Assembly: GCF_026230105.1 (NCBI RefSeq)
Contig: NC_079474.1
Coordinates: forward strand, 42,980,294 to 43,044,293
Direction of reading: 5' to 3'
Source of the DNA: Diorhabda sublineata
Taxonomy: Eukaryota; Arthropoda; Insecta; Coleoptera; Chrysomelidae
DNA: 64,000 nt
Shown: positions 24,216 through 36,518 of the stretch, one piece after another
How the letters are laid out: each line of letters starts with the position of its first letter
How positions within the stretch are numbered: position 1 is the first letter of the stretch
Notes under the pieces: model-generated
What the model was told of the DNA's origin: nothing
The model's database searches: none
What the model saw: the letters and a program-made list of their open reading frames with translations, nothing else
Position numbers and translations under genes: made by a program

Positions 24216-25829
24216 TACGTGATGATCCGTTTATTCACTTTTACTGTTTTTTTTCTTTTTTCTTTCAATTTGGAGGTAAGATAGCTTATTTATGCATTTC
24301 CAGCAAAAACAAACTTTCATAGAAAAAAGTAGTTTTCTTCAGTAGAGCGAGAAAAGTTGATGATGAGCAGTGTATACTGATCTACTCAAGAAACGGTTTC
24401 ATTTTCATTTAGTCCACAGAACGCTTATAAAACATAGAATGTATCCCTCCATCAAGAGTTACTTGACCCTGATTATTAAAGCTTTTTAAATAGACATAAT
24501 TTAAAATCAATCGATATGGAATTTTTCTTAATTTTTTGGAGATTTGTCGAATGTATGGAAATGTAAATCGACATAATTATTATTTATTTTCTCACCCAAA
24601 TGTCTAGTAATACCCAATGGAAGTGATCATAAAAGTGATTATAACTCATGTTGATACTATTAGTTGTTCACAAGCACTTGAATAATTTAGTACATTAATT
24701 TTTTTCAAAGAAATACTTAACGGAAATTAAAGTTGCATCACCAAAGCTTCTAATTTTTGTTCCCGTCCACTATTCATTCAAATGAGAAAAAAATTACAAT
24801 TTAATCGATAATACAAGAGATTGCATTTATTTGCGAAACTCTGTTTAGTTAATTTTCACATAAACGTGTTCTTACTTTGTAACGTACCAAAACATTGTAT
24901 AAAAAAATAAATTAACCGTATAGCGAATTTTATCGTAAGATTGTACATTCTGTATATACGTCTTATTTTTATCGAATATTGAATTCTGTCATATTTAAAA
25001 TTTATTATGTTTCGAATATAGCATTGATTTTACATCTTCAAACAAAAATATTGGTGTTTATATCTAGTTTTGGCTATCATTAAGGAAAGGAGGTGGTTAA
25101 TGCGGGCAATCTAACAATAGACACGTATATGCCTTCTAGACATATTTAACAAACAACGCAAACACAACAATACAAACAAAGAATTGTAGAATTGAGGAAA
25201 ATAAAAAGGGTTGTTCAATGCCCACAGTTAGAGGGTCTATTCTCTGGTTGGTATCGAGCATAAGAGATCTTGACCTGGTTTATATCATTTCTTTGTGTAC
25301 AAAGAGAATTTGTGGAAAGCAATTTTCTACGCTAATGATATTTTCAGTATCAATCAATGATCATAATCGAACGTTTGTAACAATATCAAGATAAAATATG
25401 TTTTATATAAGGAGATTCCTTGTAAACAACGTTTTATAATTTTATTTTTGAATTGGCGTGAAAAGGTTAGTTTTCTGTAAAAAATTGCAAGAAATTATGT
25501 TTGAAAAAGTCCTATTTTTTTTGTAATTGTATTATAAACAAAAATTTTTTGAAATTGTAGTTTCAGAATTTTATTTATGATTGAAAAAGGCTGAATGTTA
25601 TGATCCATCGCGTTAAATATCCTAGAATAGAAGGGAACTTCCTAAACAGAGTCAGAATTTACTCAAGTTCAGCTCAGTTTTTGATCATTATTACGTGCTA
25701 TTGAATATTGGGTTTCGCGCAATCATTTACATAGTAGCGTTTCTCAAAAAAATATTTTTTAAATATTCTAGCATTAATTACTTATTCACGCGTAACTTCT
25801 ATCAAAGGTTTATATATATTTTGTTATAT
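24216..25829. other. AT-rich spacer
   Basis: No gene or clear repeat recognised. Confidence 0.5.
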
Positions 25830-26100
25830 TCTTTATTTCCTGTTTAGCCCGTCTCCAGTCTCGGTCAGCTTTTTCTCTTCTTCTCTTTCGTTTGTTTTGG
25901 TTTCCCATATCACTTTTACTATTCTGTCCTCTTTCATTCTCAATATGCGTCCAAACCATCTCAGCTGTTGTTTGATTTTTTGCTACGTTTTCATGTAAAA
26001 TTTTTTAATCTCATCACCCCTGCTATTTTTTTCAGTATCTTCATTCCACACGTTGCTATTTTCTGTTTCAGTTTTTTCAGGGTTCGCAACCAAAGATCAA
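25830..26100 (-). mobile_element. RTE-like retrotransposon C-terminal relic
   Basis: On the minus strand this pyrimidine-rich block reads, with stops, LKKLKQKIATCGMKILKK, then a QQLRWFG-like segment and KRTE with GKPKQTKEKKRKS. That follows the basic region downstream of the reverse transcriptase in RTE-like elements. No polymerase motif is kept. The evidence is moderate, because basic low-complexity sequence alone would also give lysine-rich reading. Confidence 0.45.
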
Positions 26101-29100
26101 ATATAACAATAATAAAAGAATTTCAAAAATTATTATGAAATATAATCAAGAAATTTTCTGTGTGAAGACGTTAAAATAATAATCATGACAATCTAAATCT
26201 TTCTGGAGACTTTTTCATATACGAGAACCGTTTGACTGGAGGTTGATGATACTTTCGTTATGGTGATTATATTATTAGTTTCCACCATATTTCTGATGTA
26301 TTTCAAAGTTTCACATAAATTTTATAGTAACCGCCATTCTATAAGGATAAATGCTTCCTGTAAAATTGCATATCGCAAATAATGATCATTTAGTTTGCAG
26401 TTTTCGGATCAGGACCGTCTGAAGCCCAATAATATTGTATGTATATACAAAAATAGTATAAAACTGTATTATTCTGTTTAGAAAAAACTACGATTAGTTA
26501 TCATACCATTAACTAGCAACCCTGAAAAAATCTATTTCTTTGGTATCAGGATACAAATGATACCTTTTCCTTGAAGGTTCTGGACTTGGACGTTGAATTT
26601 TAATTTTCGTTTCTGTATATATTTATTTACACACATTTCCTAAGCTCAAAGTGTCATTGGAATGGAAAAATTTGACAAATAAAATCACAGTAAAAACTTA
26701 GAAATGCTCATCATAATAGTAGCTGATATGTTTTATATTTGTTATTCTTAACAGTGTTTTTGTGAGCACTATTTTTAGAATCAGTAAATACTTGACAGCT
26801 ATTTAATAATGACATTTAAGTATACGATGACTTCTTTAGCGCGGAATAATTCGAAATACTGCTTTGTTTTTTATAAGTATACCTAACAACCTAACATAGA
26901 AAATTTCGAATTTTGTGTGTCAGTTATTGTCCTCTTTCACTCTTTTAAGTCTGATGAGACTATCCGGTTGTTATCATATTTTTTACTCCTGTGGTTTCTT
27001 CTTATTTTCGTGATTATTGTCTGTTTGCACGAAGGATAGGTCTTATAACCTCCTACCGTGACAATTATTGTAAATTGTCATGATTATTATTCGAGTTTTA
27101 ATGTCGATTTGAGTAGGTATTCAAAAAATTGAGAAACATTCTTTAATTAACAATGGTATAACTTGTTAAACAACTTTTATCAAGCTACTTCCATCATTAC
27201 ATCGGCTTCGGCTTCGGCTTCGCCTTGGGCATCATGACGAGCAGGATCGAGATTTTAACTTTGGGCCCTTGTAGTGTATACGATTTTTCTTCATGGCCGG
27301 TCGAAAGTACGTTATTAATTTCACTGTTTATGACATTAATAATTGTTTATTAAGGTTAGAGGTAGCAATACTGTCAATTTGTCATAACAACAGAAAGTAT
27401 GTTTTTTCGTCCCTAGTAGAGGGGTAAAAAGGAGTTTTGCAATGTGTGCAATAGGTGGTCGCCATGCGTCCTAACCGGCTTGGGCAAAAACCGCACAAGG
27501 TTCTTTTATCTTCCACATAATGTTGTTCATTCAATGGTTTATCAGTTTATCAGAATAGGTCTGGTGAAGATTGCGCCGCAAGTTTTTGATACGTAGTTCA
27601 CGTTCCATCCAAGGCCTAGCAAGTAGATCAATCATAAATTGATTCTCGAAAGCCTACAAAATGTGTGTTAAAATTAAATTAAAATGCGTCTCTTGAACCT
27701 TTCTCACCTAGTAGATTTATCGTCAAAACGCAGATAGATTTTCAAGAAAATGAATCGCATGTTAATTTGAACTCGATATTATAAAATTACAGCAGACATA
27801 TTAAGGACAAAAAGAATAACCGACAATTATTAATCGATAATATTCGTTTGAACTATGTATTTTTTGGATGTGTTAGCGATTCTCTGGTTAGTGAAACATA
27901 ATTTCAGTGAAAAATATCATTTGATATGAAATTTGAAAAGAAGTCTATATTTGTGTAATTTTTAAAAGCCACTCTTAGGATTTAGTACAATGAGAAGAAT
28001 ATTTAGCTGAGCGGTTATTTTTGACAGTAGTATTTTGATATGTACATTTTTTCCTTTCAATTTCTTTAATTAGGAAATTAGACATAACGATTTTTACGAA
28101 TCGAATCACGTAAAATGAACAATATTGTATTTTCATAAAATAAATAAAAAATATCACTGAAGTCCTAAATACAACAATTTACTAATGACAAAGTTAGCTG
28201 AAGAAAATAACGTGTCGAGACTTTTCTAAATCAATTTCTTCTCATTCATGGATATTTTTTGCGATTGATTTTTTCATTCAGCATTTTTGATTAATAAAGA
28301 AAATCCGGAGGAAATGCTTTTTTCAAATTTTTGGGGAAAAAATACACTTTGTTAGAATTTTACTCCCACTGCTATTGATTATAATTAGGAACCTGGTGGA
28401 CGGTAGGTTTTATGATTTTATCTGAGAAGCTGCTAATGAAATGAAACTAAATTTTGAAAACTGTTGGCTTATTCTGTCTGCCCTCGGGACAGTTATTTGT
28501 TATTTTCTTCACAAAATGTGTGAACACATAATATTAAAATTATTATTTGTAATATAAATCACTATCTTACTCAGTCTCTCTCTCTGCAATATAAGTTAAT
28601 TCCTAGTTTTCTTCAACGGCTTTTGATGGTGATTATTTATTTTGGTTTGATGAATAATTTAGATTCATATAGATTCGAAAAATGTAAGTTTAAGGAATTA
28701 AAAACATTGAAGGCATTATTCCACTTCTATTAAAACCTATTAATCGATCAGTAATTAATTATTTCCGATTTTGTTGTCACCGTTATTTTGTTTTTTTATG
28801 GTTTCATTCGTAAAAACATCAGAAACTCTACGAAATAAACCATTCTGTGAAATGGATTAAGTACTCATTTGTTAGCTAGGGATAATTCTTAATAAATTGA
28901 CTAACCCAAATTGTCTTGATTTCCACTTAATCTCATTAGATTTCAAGACATGGTTATGCTCGATTCCTGTTAAGTAATAAAACTTCTTGTGGATGTTTAT
29001 CTTATTATTACTAGTACATGACACAGAAGACAAAAAAATTTATTGATTTTATTGAAAGCTATAATTTCAAATTGCTTTTCGAAGAAGTCTAATTTCTAAT

Positions 29101-29379
29101 ACCACTGGGCAGCATGTGGATCAATTATGTTTCAAATTTGCTTATCTATAATTTCTGTTATATCTATACCAACACATAACGTGCAAAAAGTCTTCTAAAA
29201 AGTTTCATTCTTCATCATTTTTTGTGATATGACGTTTTTACCAAACTGATTTCACAGATTACTCTCAAAATTGAGAACATTCAATTTGTCCTAGTTGCGA
29301 ATGCAATTTTATCGCATTAAATGACGTTCATACCATACCTGGTTTAATCATAATCTTGTGATAAACATGGAGTATATTA
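26101..29379. other. AT-rich spacer with minor repeats
   Basis: No gene is recognised. A short hexamer repeat (GGCTTC, about three units) lies at 27204-27224, and the 27.2-27.6 kb stretch is locally GC-richer. A weak Tc1-like reading near 27560-27620 was not strong enough to call. Confidence 0.45.
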
Positions 29380-29875
29380 CAAAGTGTTTAAAAAAAGGTG
29401 ATCCCATCCCTTGGCTAGATAGAAAACTGAGAGTATTTGGGGTATACTCAGTAAAAGAAATTCGTAACGCTATTCGTATTTAAGATAAAGGGCGTTGAAA
29501 AAAAAATTATTTACATTTTGTTCGATTTTGCAGTAACTATTAGCAACTACTTACATACTACTTAGTATGAACCGTGTAACTAGCGGCCTCTATGAGATTC
29601 AGACATAACAACAAATTCATTGGACGTATCAGCTATCGTATAAAATTTCAATACAGTTTTGGAAGCTGATACATCCAATTCATACAATTTGTTTTTATGT
29701 CTGACTCTCTACTTATACGGTTTGTACCAAGTAGTATTGAACATAACTCTTGAACTATTCGTATAAAATTTCAATAGAAATAGAAATGTGTAATTTCTTT
29801 TCTTCCCAAATCCCAAATATTTTTTAGTTTTCTATCTATCCTAGAGACGGGACCACCTTTTTTTGAAACACTCTG
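29380..29875. mobile_element. Palindromic MITE with TA flanks
   Basis: A 496-bp block folds back on itself almost completely. The outer left end CAAAGTGTTTAAAAAAAGGT pairs with a right end whose complement is CAGAGTGTTTCAAAAAAAGG. CTAGATAGAAAACT pairs with GATAGATAGAAAACT, TACTACTTAGTATGAACCGT with TACTACTTGGTACAAACCGT, and CAGACATAACAACAAATT with CAGACATAAAAACAAATT. The two halves meet near 29640. TA lies outside each end (29378-29379 and 29876-29877), as for Tc1/mariner-type insertion. There is no coding capacity; it is a non-autonomous fold-back element. Confidence 0.8.
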
Positions 29876-30609
29876 TATAATAATCAATAAAAAAATGTAT
29901 TTATTTATAAATTTATTTACTATCATAGATTCAAATATTTTTTTGCTAGTATTGCTTTGTATTATGTACTTCAGCTTCATTTTCGCTAATAAAATTGAAA
30001 AAACCGATAGGAACAAATTAATAATGTAATGAAACTGAGAGTTGCTTCAACAAATAGTCCCCCTTTTGACACGCAGATGGCATCGCACGTGCCACACCAT
30101 TTTTTGGTTAATTCCAATTTTCTTAAGATGCGCTTAAATCAGTATCGCTATATTAAAAATTTGGTGAGTCTATATTCCCTTAAAAAATAATTAGAAACGA
30201 GGTTTTTGTATTGATTAAAAAATGACCAACAACCATCAACGATGCTGATATTCTGGTAGAGATCTGCAGCTGAGTGTACAGCTGTATTTTTCTCATAGAC
30301 TATATTGACAAGGTAAAAAATGCGAAAGACTGCATTGTGCTAGAAATCCATAGACATAGTGGCCAAGTTCTCTTCTAATTACTTGACCATCTAAGTATTT
30401 TTCAGATTTGGTTACTAGTGATTATTGGCGACGCGAAAATGGTAGTGAAGAAATGATCACTGTACATTGTTGTACAAAAAAAGTATTGAAACGTTAAAGA
30501 AATCCATAGAAAGTGTGAGACTTGAATATGGCAATACTGGAAGCACGCTGGGCGGTGGAAATACGAATTTTAGTATGAGTTTATACTTGACCGAGTCAAT
30601 AGGTCGTGG
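29876..30609. other. AT-rich spacer
   Basis: No clear gene. An open frame begins near 30467 but only its end overlaps recognisable transposase sequence of the next feature. Confidence 0.4.
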
Positions 30610-31200
30610 AAAGTCATTTTTTTTATACTCTTTCTTACTATTTTACACAGAAAATTTTGCAAAGCTTCAAAAGGCACATGGAGATTTGTTTTGTCAAGAG
30701 ACCAGATATTTCGGTGGTTTAAGCCATTTTTAGAATGACGAGAGTGGATGAATGATCAGTTCTTCAACTGCAAAACCGTTGAAATTTTCGATGGAATCTA
30801 AGAAACTATCTATTTCGATGGTCAGTTGACGATCAGATAAATCGAGGAATAGTTGAATTTGGGTCACACGACTGTCTATCGGATTATGACTAAATAATTA
30901 GGACTGAGAAAAATCTGTGCAATTTTATTCAACGAATTTTTGGCCAATAAAAACATGCTACTTGCCGACCTGATTGTTTACCTTTGAATTGAGAACTCAT
31001 ATAAGGAGATGTCATTTGAGGACATAAGTAAACAATTGTATGTATGTAACCGACTAGCTGATGGCTACTTCAGAATGAAAATTCCAGCAAAGCTACGAGG
31101 AGTAGAAGAATCATTTCCAAGACTGCGGTGCTTCAAAAGAGTATAAAATCTTTAGTTGTAAGTCTACAGGAGTTGAAGTGACTATATCAATGGATTAAGT
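30610..31200 (+). mobile_element. mariner-like transposase relic
   Basis: Broken frames give the N-terminal double helix-turn-helix of a mariner-like transposase. LSRDQIFRWFKPFLE (about 30693-30735) corresponds to the usual VFRWxKxFxEGR block. QLTIR and LNLGHTTVYRIMTK (about 30855-30895) follow, and LGLRKICA lies near 30902-30925. A possible C-terminal remnant (SFPRLRCF near 31110) suggests that the catalytic centre was lost by deletion. It is inactive, with several stops. Confidence 0.6.
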
Positions 31201-31811
31201 TGGATTTTTAGATTCAGAAATGTTTTTACTTATTAGTTCATTTTAAAATGCTTCATTTTTTTGAATCAGATAAAGTTGCACTTTCAAACAATCTGTGAAA
31301 GCTGTCTCAGTGACCACCGTAATATTTATCGTTTATAGTTTTCGAGCTGTTTCATGTACAAACTTAAAAATAATGACAAAAATCCACATAAAGTAATATT
31401 TAAAATAAAATGTTAGTCGAAAGTATATCACAGCAAATAAAATCACATCACGTTTATATTGTAGTTAACAAAAAACAAACAGACACACAAAGATAGAGTG
31501 AAGGCCTAAAGTGTTCATACTTTCTGGAAGAGAGATGGAGCGATGACCAGGCGATCCGTGTCTCGACCTTGATCCAAAACCCGTCAAACTTTTCATCCCC
31601 GCAAAAAGTCTTCTTCTCATCGAAGTCGACTCTGCTATTGGTGCACTATTTGGCGTTGACGGGCCTTGCTTGTAGTCTGCATTCAGATGTCAATTTTAGT
31701 CTATTTTTATTTAACCATTAGCGAATTCTTAAGCTTTTTTATGGATTAGTATTAAGAAAAGATATTTTGTAAAAGTTTAACGGATAGTATACCTCATATT
31801 TCAAAATGTGT
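31201..31811. other. AT-rich spacer
   Basis: No feature recognised. The 31500-31700 part is somewhat GC-richer but unassigned. Confidence 0.45.
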
Positions 31812-32494
31812 AAAGCGGTGGACAGAATGAACGTGAACATAACGCGCTGTAGACGTTCATAAATGTCAAAATGACACCCCAAATTTGAGGCTGCACAAAA
31901 TGGACGCGAACATGACACTGGTTCTCTAGTAAACATAATCTTAAAGTGCATGTATGTAAAGATGACAAACAAAGATTTTTAAATGGTCAAATTTGAATAG
32001 AAATACTTACTTTACTACAACATATTTTAAAATGACGAAATAGATCCAGATGAATTTTTTAAACATAGAGGAATGAATCGTGGTTTATATAGTCAAGTTT
32101 TGAACTTATTGCGCAGAGACTCAACAAAACATTCGATGAGGAAAGCTGATTGTCGATTAGATCACCAGTTTTGTCATAGAATGTTTAAATGGGATAATTA
32201 TTTTCTATATTCTATCAAATTTTAGTTATCTTGTATCCAGCCAAGTGTTATATAAACACTCAGAGAAGTCATTTTTTACCGTATCAGCAGCTACAAACTA
32301 CTCTAGAAAAGTGAGGTTATGTTTTTGACGTTCCGCGACGATCAGCGCATAAAAAGAAGAAAGTTAGTTAACTGAGACGTCAAGAGCGCGTACAAGCGCT
32401 ATCATTGTGTGCGTTATCACAGTTTTTCAACAAGTTTAACTATTTTTGACATTAATGAACGTCTAAAGCTCGCGTTCTTTCAATTTACCGCTTA
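31812..32494. mobile_element. DNA transposon remnant with terminal inverted repeats
   Basis: The left end (31812-31870) and right end (about 32438-32494) are imperfect inverted repeats. Both read AAGCGGT at the tip, then share GAACG(C/T)GA and TAGACGTTCAT-AATGTCAAAA. Internally there is only a short open piece reading DPDEFFKHRGMNRGLYSQV near 32045-32100, which may be a transposase leftover. At 683 bp it is probably an internally deleted, non-autonomous copy. The superfamily is not determined; a Harbinger-type origin is one possibility but rests on nothing decisive. Confidence 0.55.
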
Positions 32495-32569
32495 ATGTGA
32501 TGTTAACGCCCTATATTATTTATATTGGACTTATAAATGATACAATTATTTTGTTTTTCCGCCATATTT

Positions 32570-33230
32570 GTTCAGATAGCGCTGGAAATCAAAATGATAA
32601 CTAGAGGAAGCTTTTGGAATAGTGTGAAAATAGGGATGATGTTGTTACAGAATAACGTGCGTTCGGTGTTCGGTTGTTATCCATTGAGTTATAATAACAT
32701 CTGTAGATCGTATTAGTTTGAAGACATTTGTTAAAGATATATCACTGGAAGACTAAGAGTTGAACGATTCACACGTAGCCCAAAGAAATTCGTAGACGAA
32801 GACAATCGAGAACCTGTAATTGCTGCAACGACTACTTAGAGAGTTTTACAGAGACGCTTTTAATAGGTTTTAAAGCTTAGAAGCCATGGTTTTTGTGCTA
32901 ACTTCGTCACCGAAAATTTTTATGATCATATTATTTCCACGGAAATCTCTACGTGTACAAGTACAAGTAAGACAAGAACCTAAATTGAATTTTGTGGAAA
33001 TTTTATTGGTTATTTTCAATTTAACCAACTATAGCTTGTTATTTTGATGATATATAGATATAACTATTCATTCAGTTGAAAGGAGATGAACTAGGAAGTA
33101 TTCTAGTGATGGTACATTGAAATGGTCGTAAGAGGATTAACAGATAAGGATCGGTTTTCATTATCTATTATCTAATCTGACGCCGTGCGATTTCAATCTT
33201 TAGGGATTTATGAAACAAGATTAGAACAAT
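32570..33230 (+). mobile_element. Second mariner-like relic, LTPCDF type
   Basis: The plus strand reads, in broken frames, a mariner-like N-terminal part (NNVRSVFGCYPLSYNNIC, then RSPKKFVDEDNREPVIAA near 32775-32830). After a large deletion, the third catalytic block NLTPCDFNL-GFMKQ follows at about 33173-33215, preceded by RINR-GSV. The LTPCDF form is like that of the DD41D element at 7.5 kb (CDLTPLDF), so it is probably from the same broad branch. The first two catalytic blocks are missing. It is a dead deletion derivative. Confidence 0.55.
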
Positions 33231-34899
33231 TGTTATTTATAGTTACGTTAGTTGGCGATCAGTGACCTGTTAGTAGGCCCCTAGTGCCCTACTCGAAACT
33301 ACCAATGTCCGATGTCATTTGCAAAACTGATCGTCACTAGACCAACTGTGTTTCTTTATCGCACACAGTCTTTTTCTTTCTGTCAGTTACCAGTCGGTTT
33401 CCATGCGTGTTCAAGTGAAATAATTGATTGGGAGAAAAAATCAATAATATTTAATCAAGTCAAATCACTGATCAACATTGGAGGAACATTCACATATTGT
33501 CTTTCGTTGTTTAGTCTTTTATTTGACTTTGTCTTTGGTGTATTATTTATAACTTTAATTTTAAGCAAATAAATAATATAAAGCGTTGGAACACCACTTT
33601 TTATTTTTAGAGACCCGATGCTTGTAGCAATATTGAAGATTATCTTCAAGAATAAGAAGACGTACAAAAATTCGTTCGATGAACATTTATAAATCGCTAA
33701 CAAGCAAAATTACTAGACAGTATCACTCGTTTAATAGTTATAAGCGAGTAAGAAACTCGCAGCTAGTTTTTAGTTTTTAATTTTGATAACTAGCGACTGA
33801 ATTTTTCAGGTTTTCAATATTTTGAATATCTCGTATATTGAATACAATATTTCAGATAAATTTCGAGGGTGAATGTAGCAACTCTCTTTTTACTGTCATT
33901 AACATAACTATTTCCATTTCCAAAAGGCATAATAGTTCATTAAATATTGATTAATTAAAATATATCAGGGTTTAATTGATCAATTTTAAGTTCTAACGTA
34001 GCGTTATTTTAGAATCGCATTGAAAATGTTGTATAATGAAAATAAATACATACTTAGAAGGTACCTATTGAGAATTTATTGAAATATAAAATGATTTATG
34101 CCAAATAATTTCAATTACAAAACATTAAAATGCATAAAGAATTACTATTCAGTAATAGTCGTAAACAGAATGTATTCGTTTACTTTATATTTTCGTAGAT
34201 ACTCGTATAATATACAGTATTGAAAAAAATATCAAATCTTCATGTAAATGCTCTAACCAATTTCTTCCCAGAGTTTTCTACACACTATAATTTATTGAAC
34301 TGGAAAGATTGTGACAAAATTTGAACAAATTATTGATACTTCTTACCACAATTTCACAACAAACTTCCTGAGAATTTTAAAAAGTAGAAATAAAGATAAA
34401 AACTGTATCAAACAAAATCTTATCATATTGTTGAAAAATCCAGTGTATCTGAATGATCTATTGTGTAGAGATAATACGATATTTTTTAATGGTAATTCCA
34501 CAAAAAAGTTAAACAGTTTGTTATTTCTCTTTTATAAAGCCATGTTCCATTGATAGGCTACTTTGTCGCTCCATTTTATCGAAAATATCTACCAAATAAA
34601 ACCTCAAGTTTATTGTGTGCAGGGCAACCGTTCTGCTAAAACGAAATCTTTCTCTTCAAATTTTTTTCTTTCCCTTTCTATTTTTTCACAAAACAAAATC
34701 AGTTATCTTATATCGATTCCAAGCAGTATTTGTACGGTACGGTAACAATTTTGATCCATAATAATTTGAGCGGCTCTATTACTCACGAGAAATAATTTAG
34801 TATTTTGCTCACTTTATTAAGGTTTTTGTCAAATTTCATTTTCCCTCATTTTAAGGAATTAAAGCTCATGAAAGTTACAAAAAATCATACATGAAAAAA
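33231..34899. other. AT-rich spacer
   Basis: No gene recognised. Open frames here are chance-like in composition. Confidence 0.5.
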
Positions 34900-35185
34900 C
34901 ATTATTTTTCGTACTGCTATATCTCTTCAAGCCAGTACCTTAAACTCTTTGGTAGAGGTCTGGAATCAAATTTTTATACGGATTATTCGTCTCAACTGTC
35001 TCAAACTTCTTGGGTCGTACTCTTTACCCTTACTTTAAAAAAGTCCTATAGATAAAATTCATGGAGGTTGAAGCAGGATTTCTAGACATGCAGCAGACAT
35101 TGTTTAGAGATCACCCTACAAGGTAAATGGTTCTTCCACGACTTCCATCAAAACGTTTGTAGTGAGTGAGGTAGCGTCTTCTTGT
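34900..35185 (-). mobile_element. mariner-like transposase C-terminal relic
   Basis: On the minus strand the sequence reads MFQQEDATSLTTNVLMEVVE near 35130-35190, the decayed form of the FQQDGATxHT second catalytic block. It is followed by remnants of the catalytic third block and DPRSLRQLRRIIRIKI near 34960-35010, the usual basic helix after it. The upstream part of the transposase is not found. The relic stops close to the open block at 35246-35607. Confidence 0.55.
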
Positions 35186-35245
35186 TGAAACATCTAGAAA
35201 AATCATACAGTCGTGATCTTCGGAAATTCTTTATCATAGTGGTGC

Positions 35246-35607
35246 TTATTGCAGCATGTACTTTTGAGAAAGTGAGTGATTTTTGATGTTGTTGTTGTGT
35301 GCTTCCAGAGGTTCAGTAACAACAGTTTTGCTTATTTCGGTACAAATCTGTTTAGATAAAACTCCACCTCGTTCATGGCTGAGATTCTGAGATGTATCTG
35401 AAAAATGAAGTGAATAATCCTCATCTTTTGAGATATGTATCAATTGAGTTTCGTAAAGGAAGTCAGTATGTATTTTATGTGAATTTACGGTCCTATTATG
35501 ACCTATAGATTTCATATTCACGATGGTTTTCCTTCGTTCAAGTGTGTCAACCGAATATCTTGTCGAAGGTGTCTCATAAACGTCGTCGAAACCGGCATCA
35601 ATATGGA
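35246..35607 (-). CDS. Exon-like open block, possible further Stac exon
   Basis: An open frame of 119 codons runs from a possible acceptor (CTCATAG at 35608) to a TAA at 35246-35248. It reads DAGFDDVYETPSTRYSVDT, LERRKTIVNMKSI, then a D, H and S-rich stretch ending SLSQKYMLQ. Composition is protein-like (D, E, S, T, H), not the F/L/I/N pattern of chance frames. It starts with two bases of a codon, which is what the last recognised Stac exon (ending with one base) requires; this has a one-in-three chance of being accidental. I do not recognise the sequence. No strong internal donor or nearby polyadenylation signal is seen. It could be an alternative terminal exon, another gene or a relic. Confidence 0.35.
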
Positions 35608-36394
35608 CTATGAGTTTCGAGGTATGCAATTTCTTTTACCCTTTTCGTACTTCGCGTGAAAGTTGGGAAATAATTGATGAAAATGTTGGAATAATTCCAT
35701 TAATATCGAAATTTATAGTAAATGTCCCTCAAAATACCAGTACTGTCTCGTCTGTTTTGTACATTTTTTGAAATTATATCTGGTTATGGTGTAAATACAA
35801 ATTGACAGTGATAGATTGGATGTGAGTTGGTTGAAGTCTTTACATTGTAAAATTCTTTTTTCAATACTGTTTATGGGAATATGAAAGATATAATTTTTCA
35901 TCGAAATGAAATTTCAGATATTAATTCAGATAATTAATTGGCATTTCTAAACGAATTTGTATTTGCAAAAAATCTTGTGGTTATTATTTCACTGCATTTA
36001 ATTAGTTAACTATTGATGCCAAATTTCGATACCGAATATTTTTCATTTGATTCATTCTTGGGAGAGAGTTATTGATGGAAAACAGACATACAATACGTGA
36101 AGATAATACTCAATTCTATATATTTATTAGTCACATAACAAGTTAGTTAGTTCAACAAATGAGTAGATTTAACACAACATGAAGTTATTAACGAAAATGG
36201 AATGATAGCATCAAGCAATTGTTATATTTGTCTACTTACCTGTAATTATATGCAATTGAAATATGGCTTTTTGGGATAGTTTCTAGTACAATTGAATAAA
36301 ATTATATTTAACATCGTAATTTTTTGCGATTGAGCTTTTTGATTATTCGTAATAATGCACATTAATCGTAAATTATGTTTAAGATTTGTTGTTA
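35608..36394. other. AT-rich spacer
   Basis: No feature recognised. Confidence 0.5.
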
Positions 36395-36518
36395 ATGGAA
36401 GAAAAATTTCAAAACAGGTATTTTTTCAATTTAAATTCACTATTTTTCCAAAAATCATCTATAAATGATTTCTATAACTAAATACTTGGCAATATAGAAA
36501 CCTCTGTGATCGTGGAAT
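36395..36518 (+). repeat. 124-bp dispersed repeat, copy 1
   Basis: This segment matches 39874-39997 without any gap and with about five mismatches (96 percent by hand count). Both begin ATGGAAGAAAAATTTCAAAA and contain AAATCATCTATAAATGATTT, an internal near-palindrome. Sequence outside the 124 bases differs between copies, so it is a discrete unit, not part of a larger local duplication. Confidence 0.85.

Noticed and set aside
27204..27620. Possible gene or Tc1 relic in a locally GC-richer stretch
   Set aside because: Only a short hexamer repeat and a very weak transposase-like reading; stops in all frames.
33312..33703. Overlapping open frames of 82-86 codons on both strands
   Set aside because: Composition is the hydrophobic, AT-driven pattern expected by chance; no motif or splice context.
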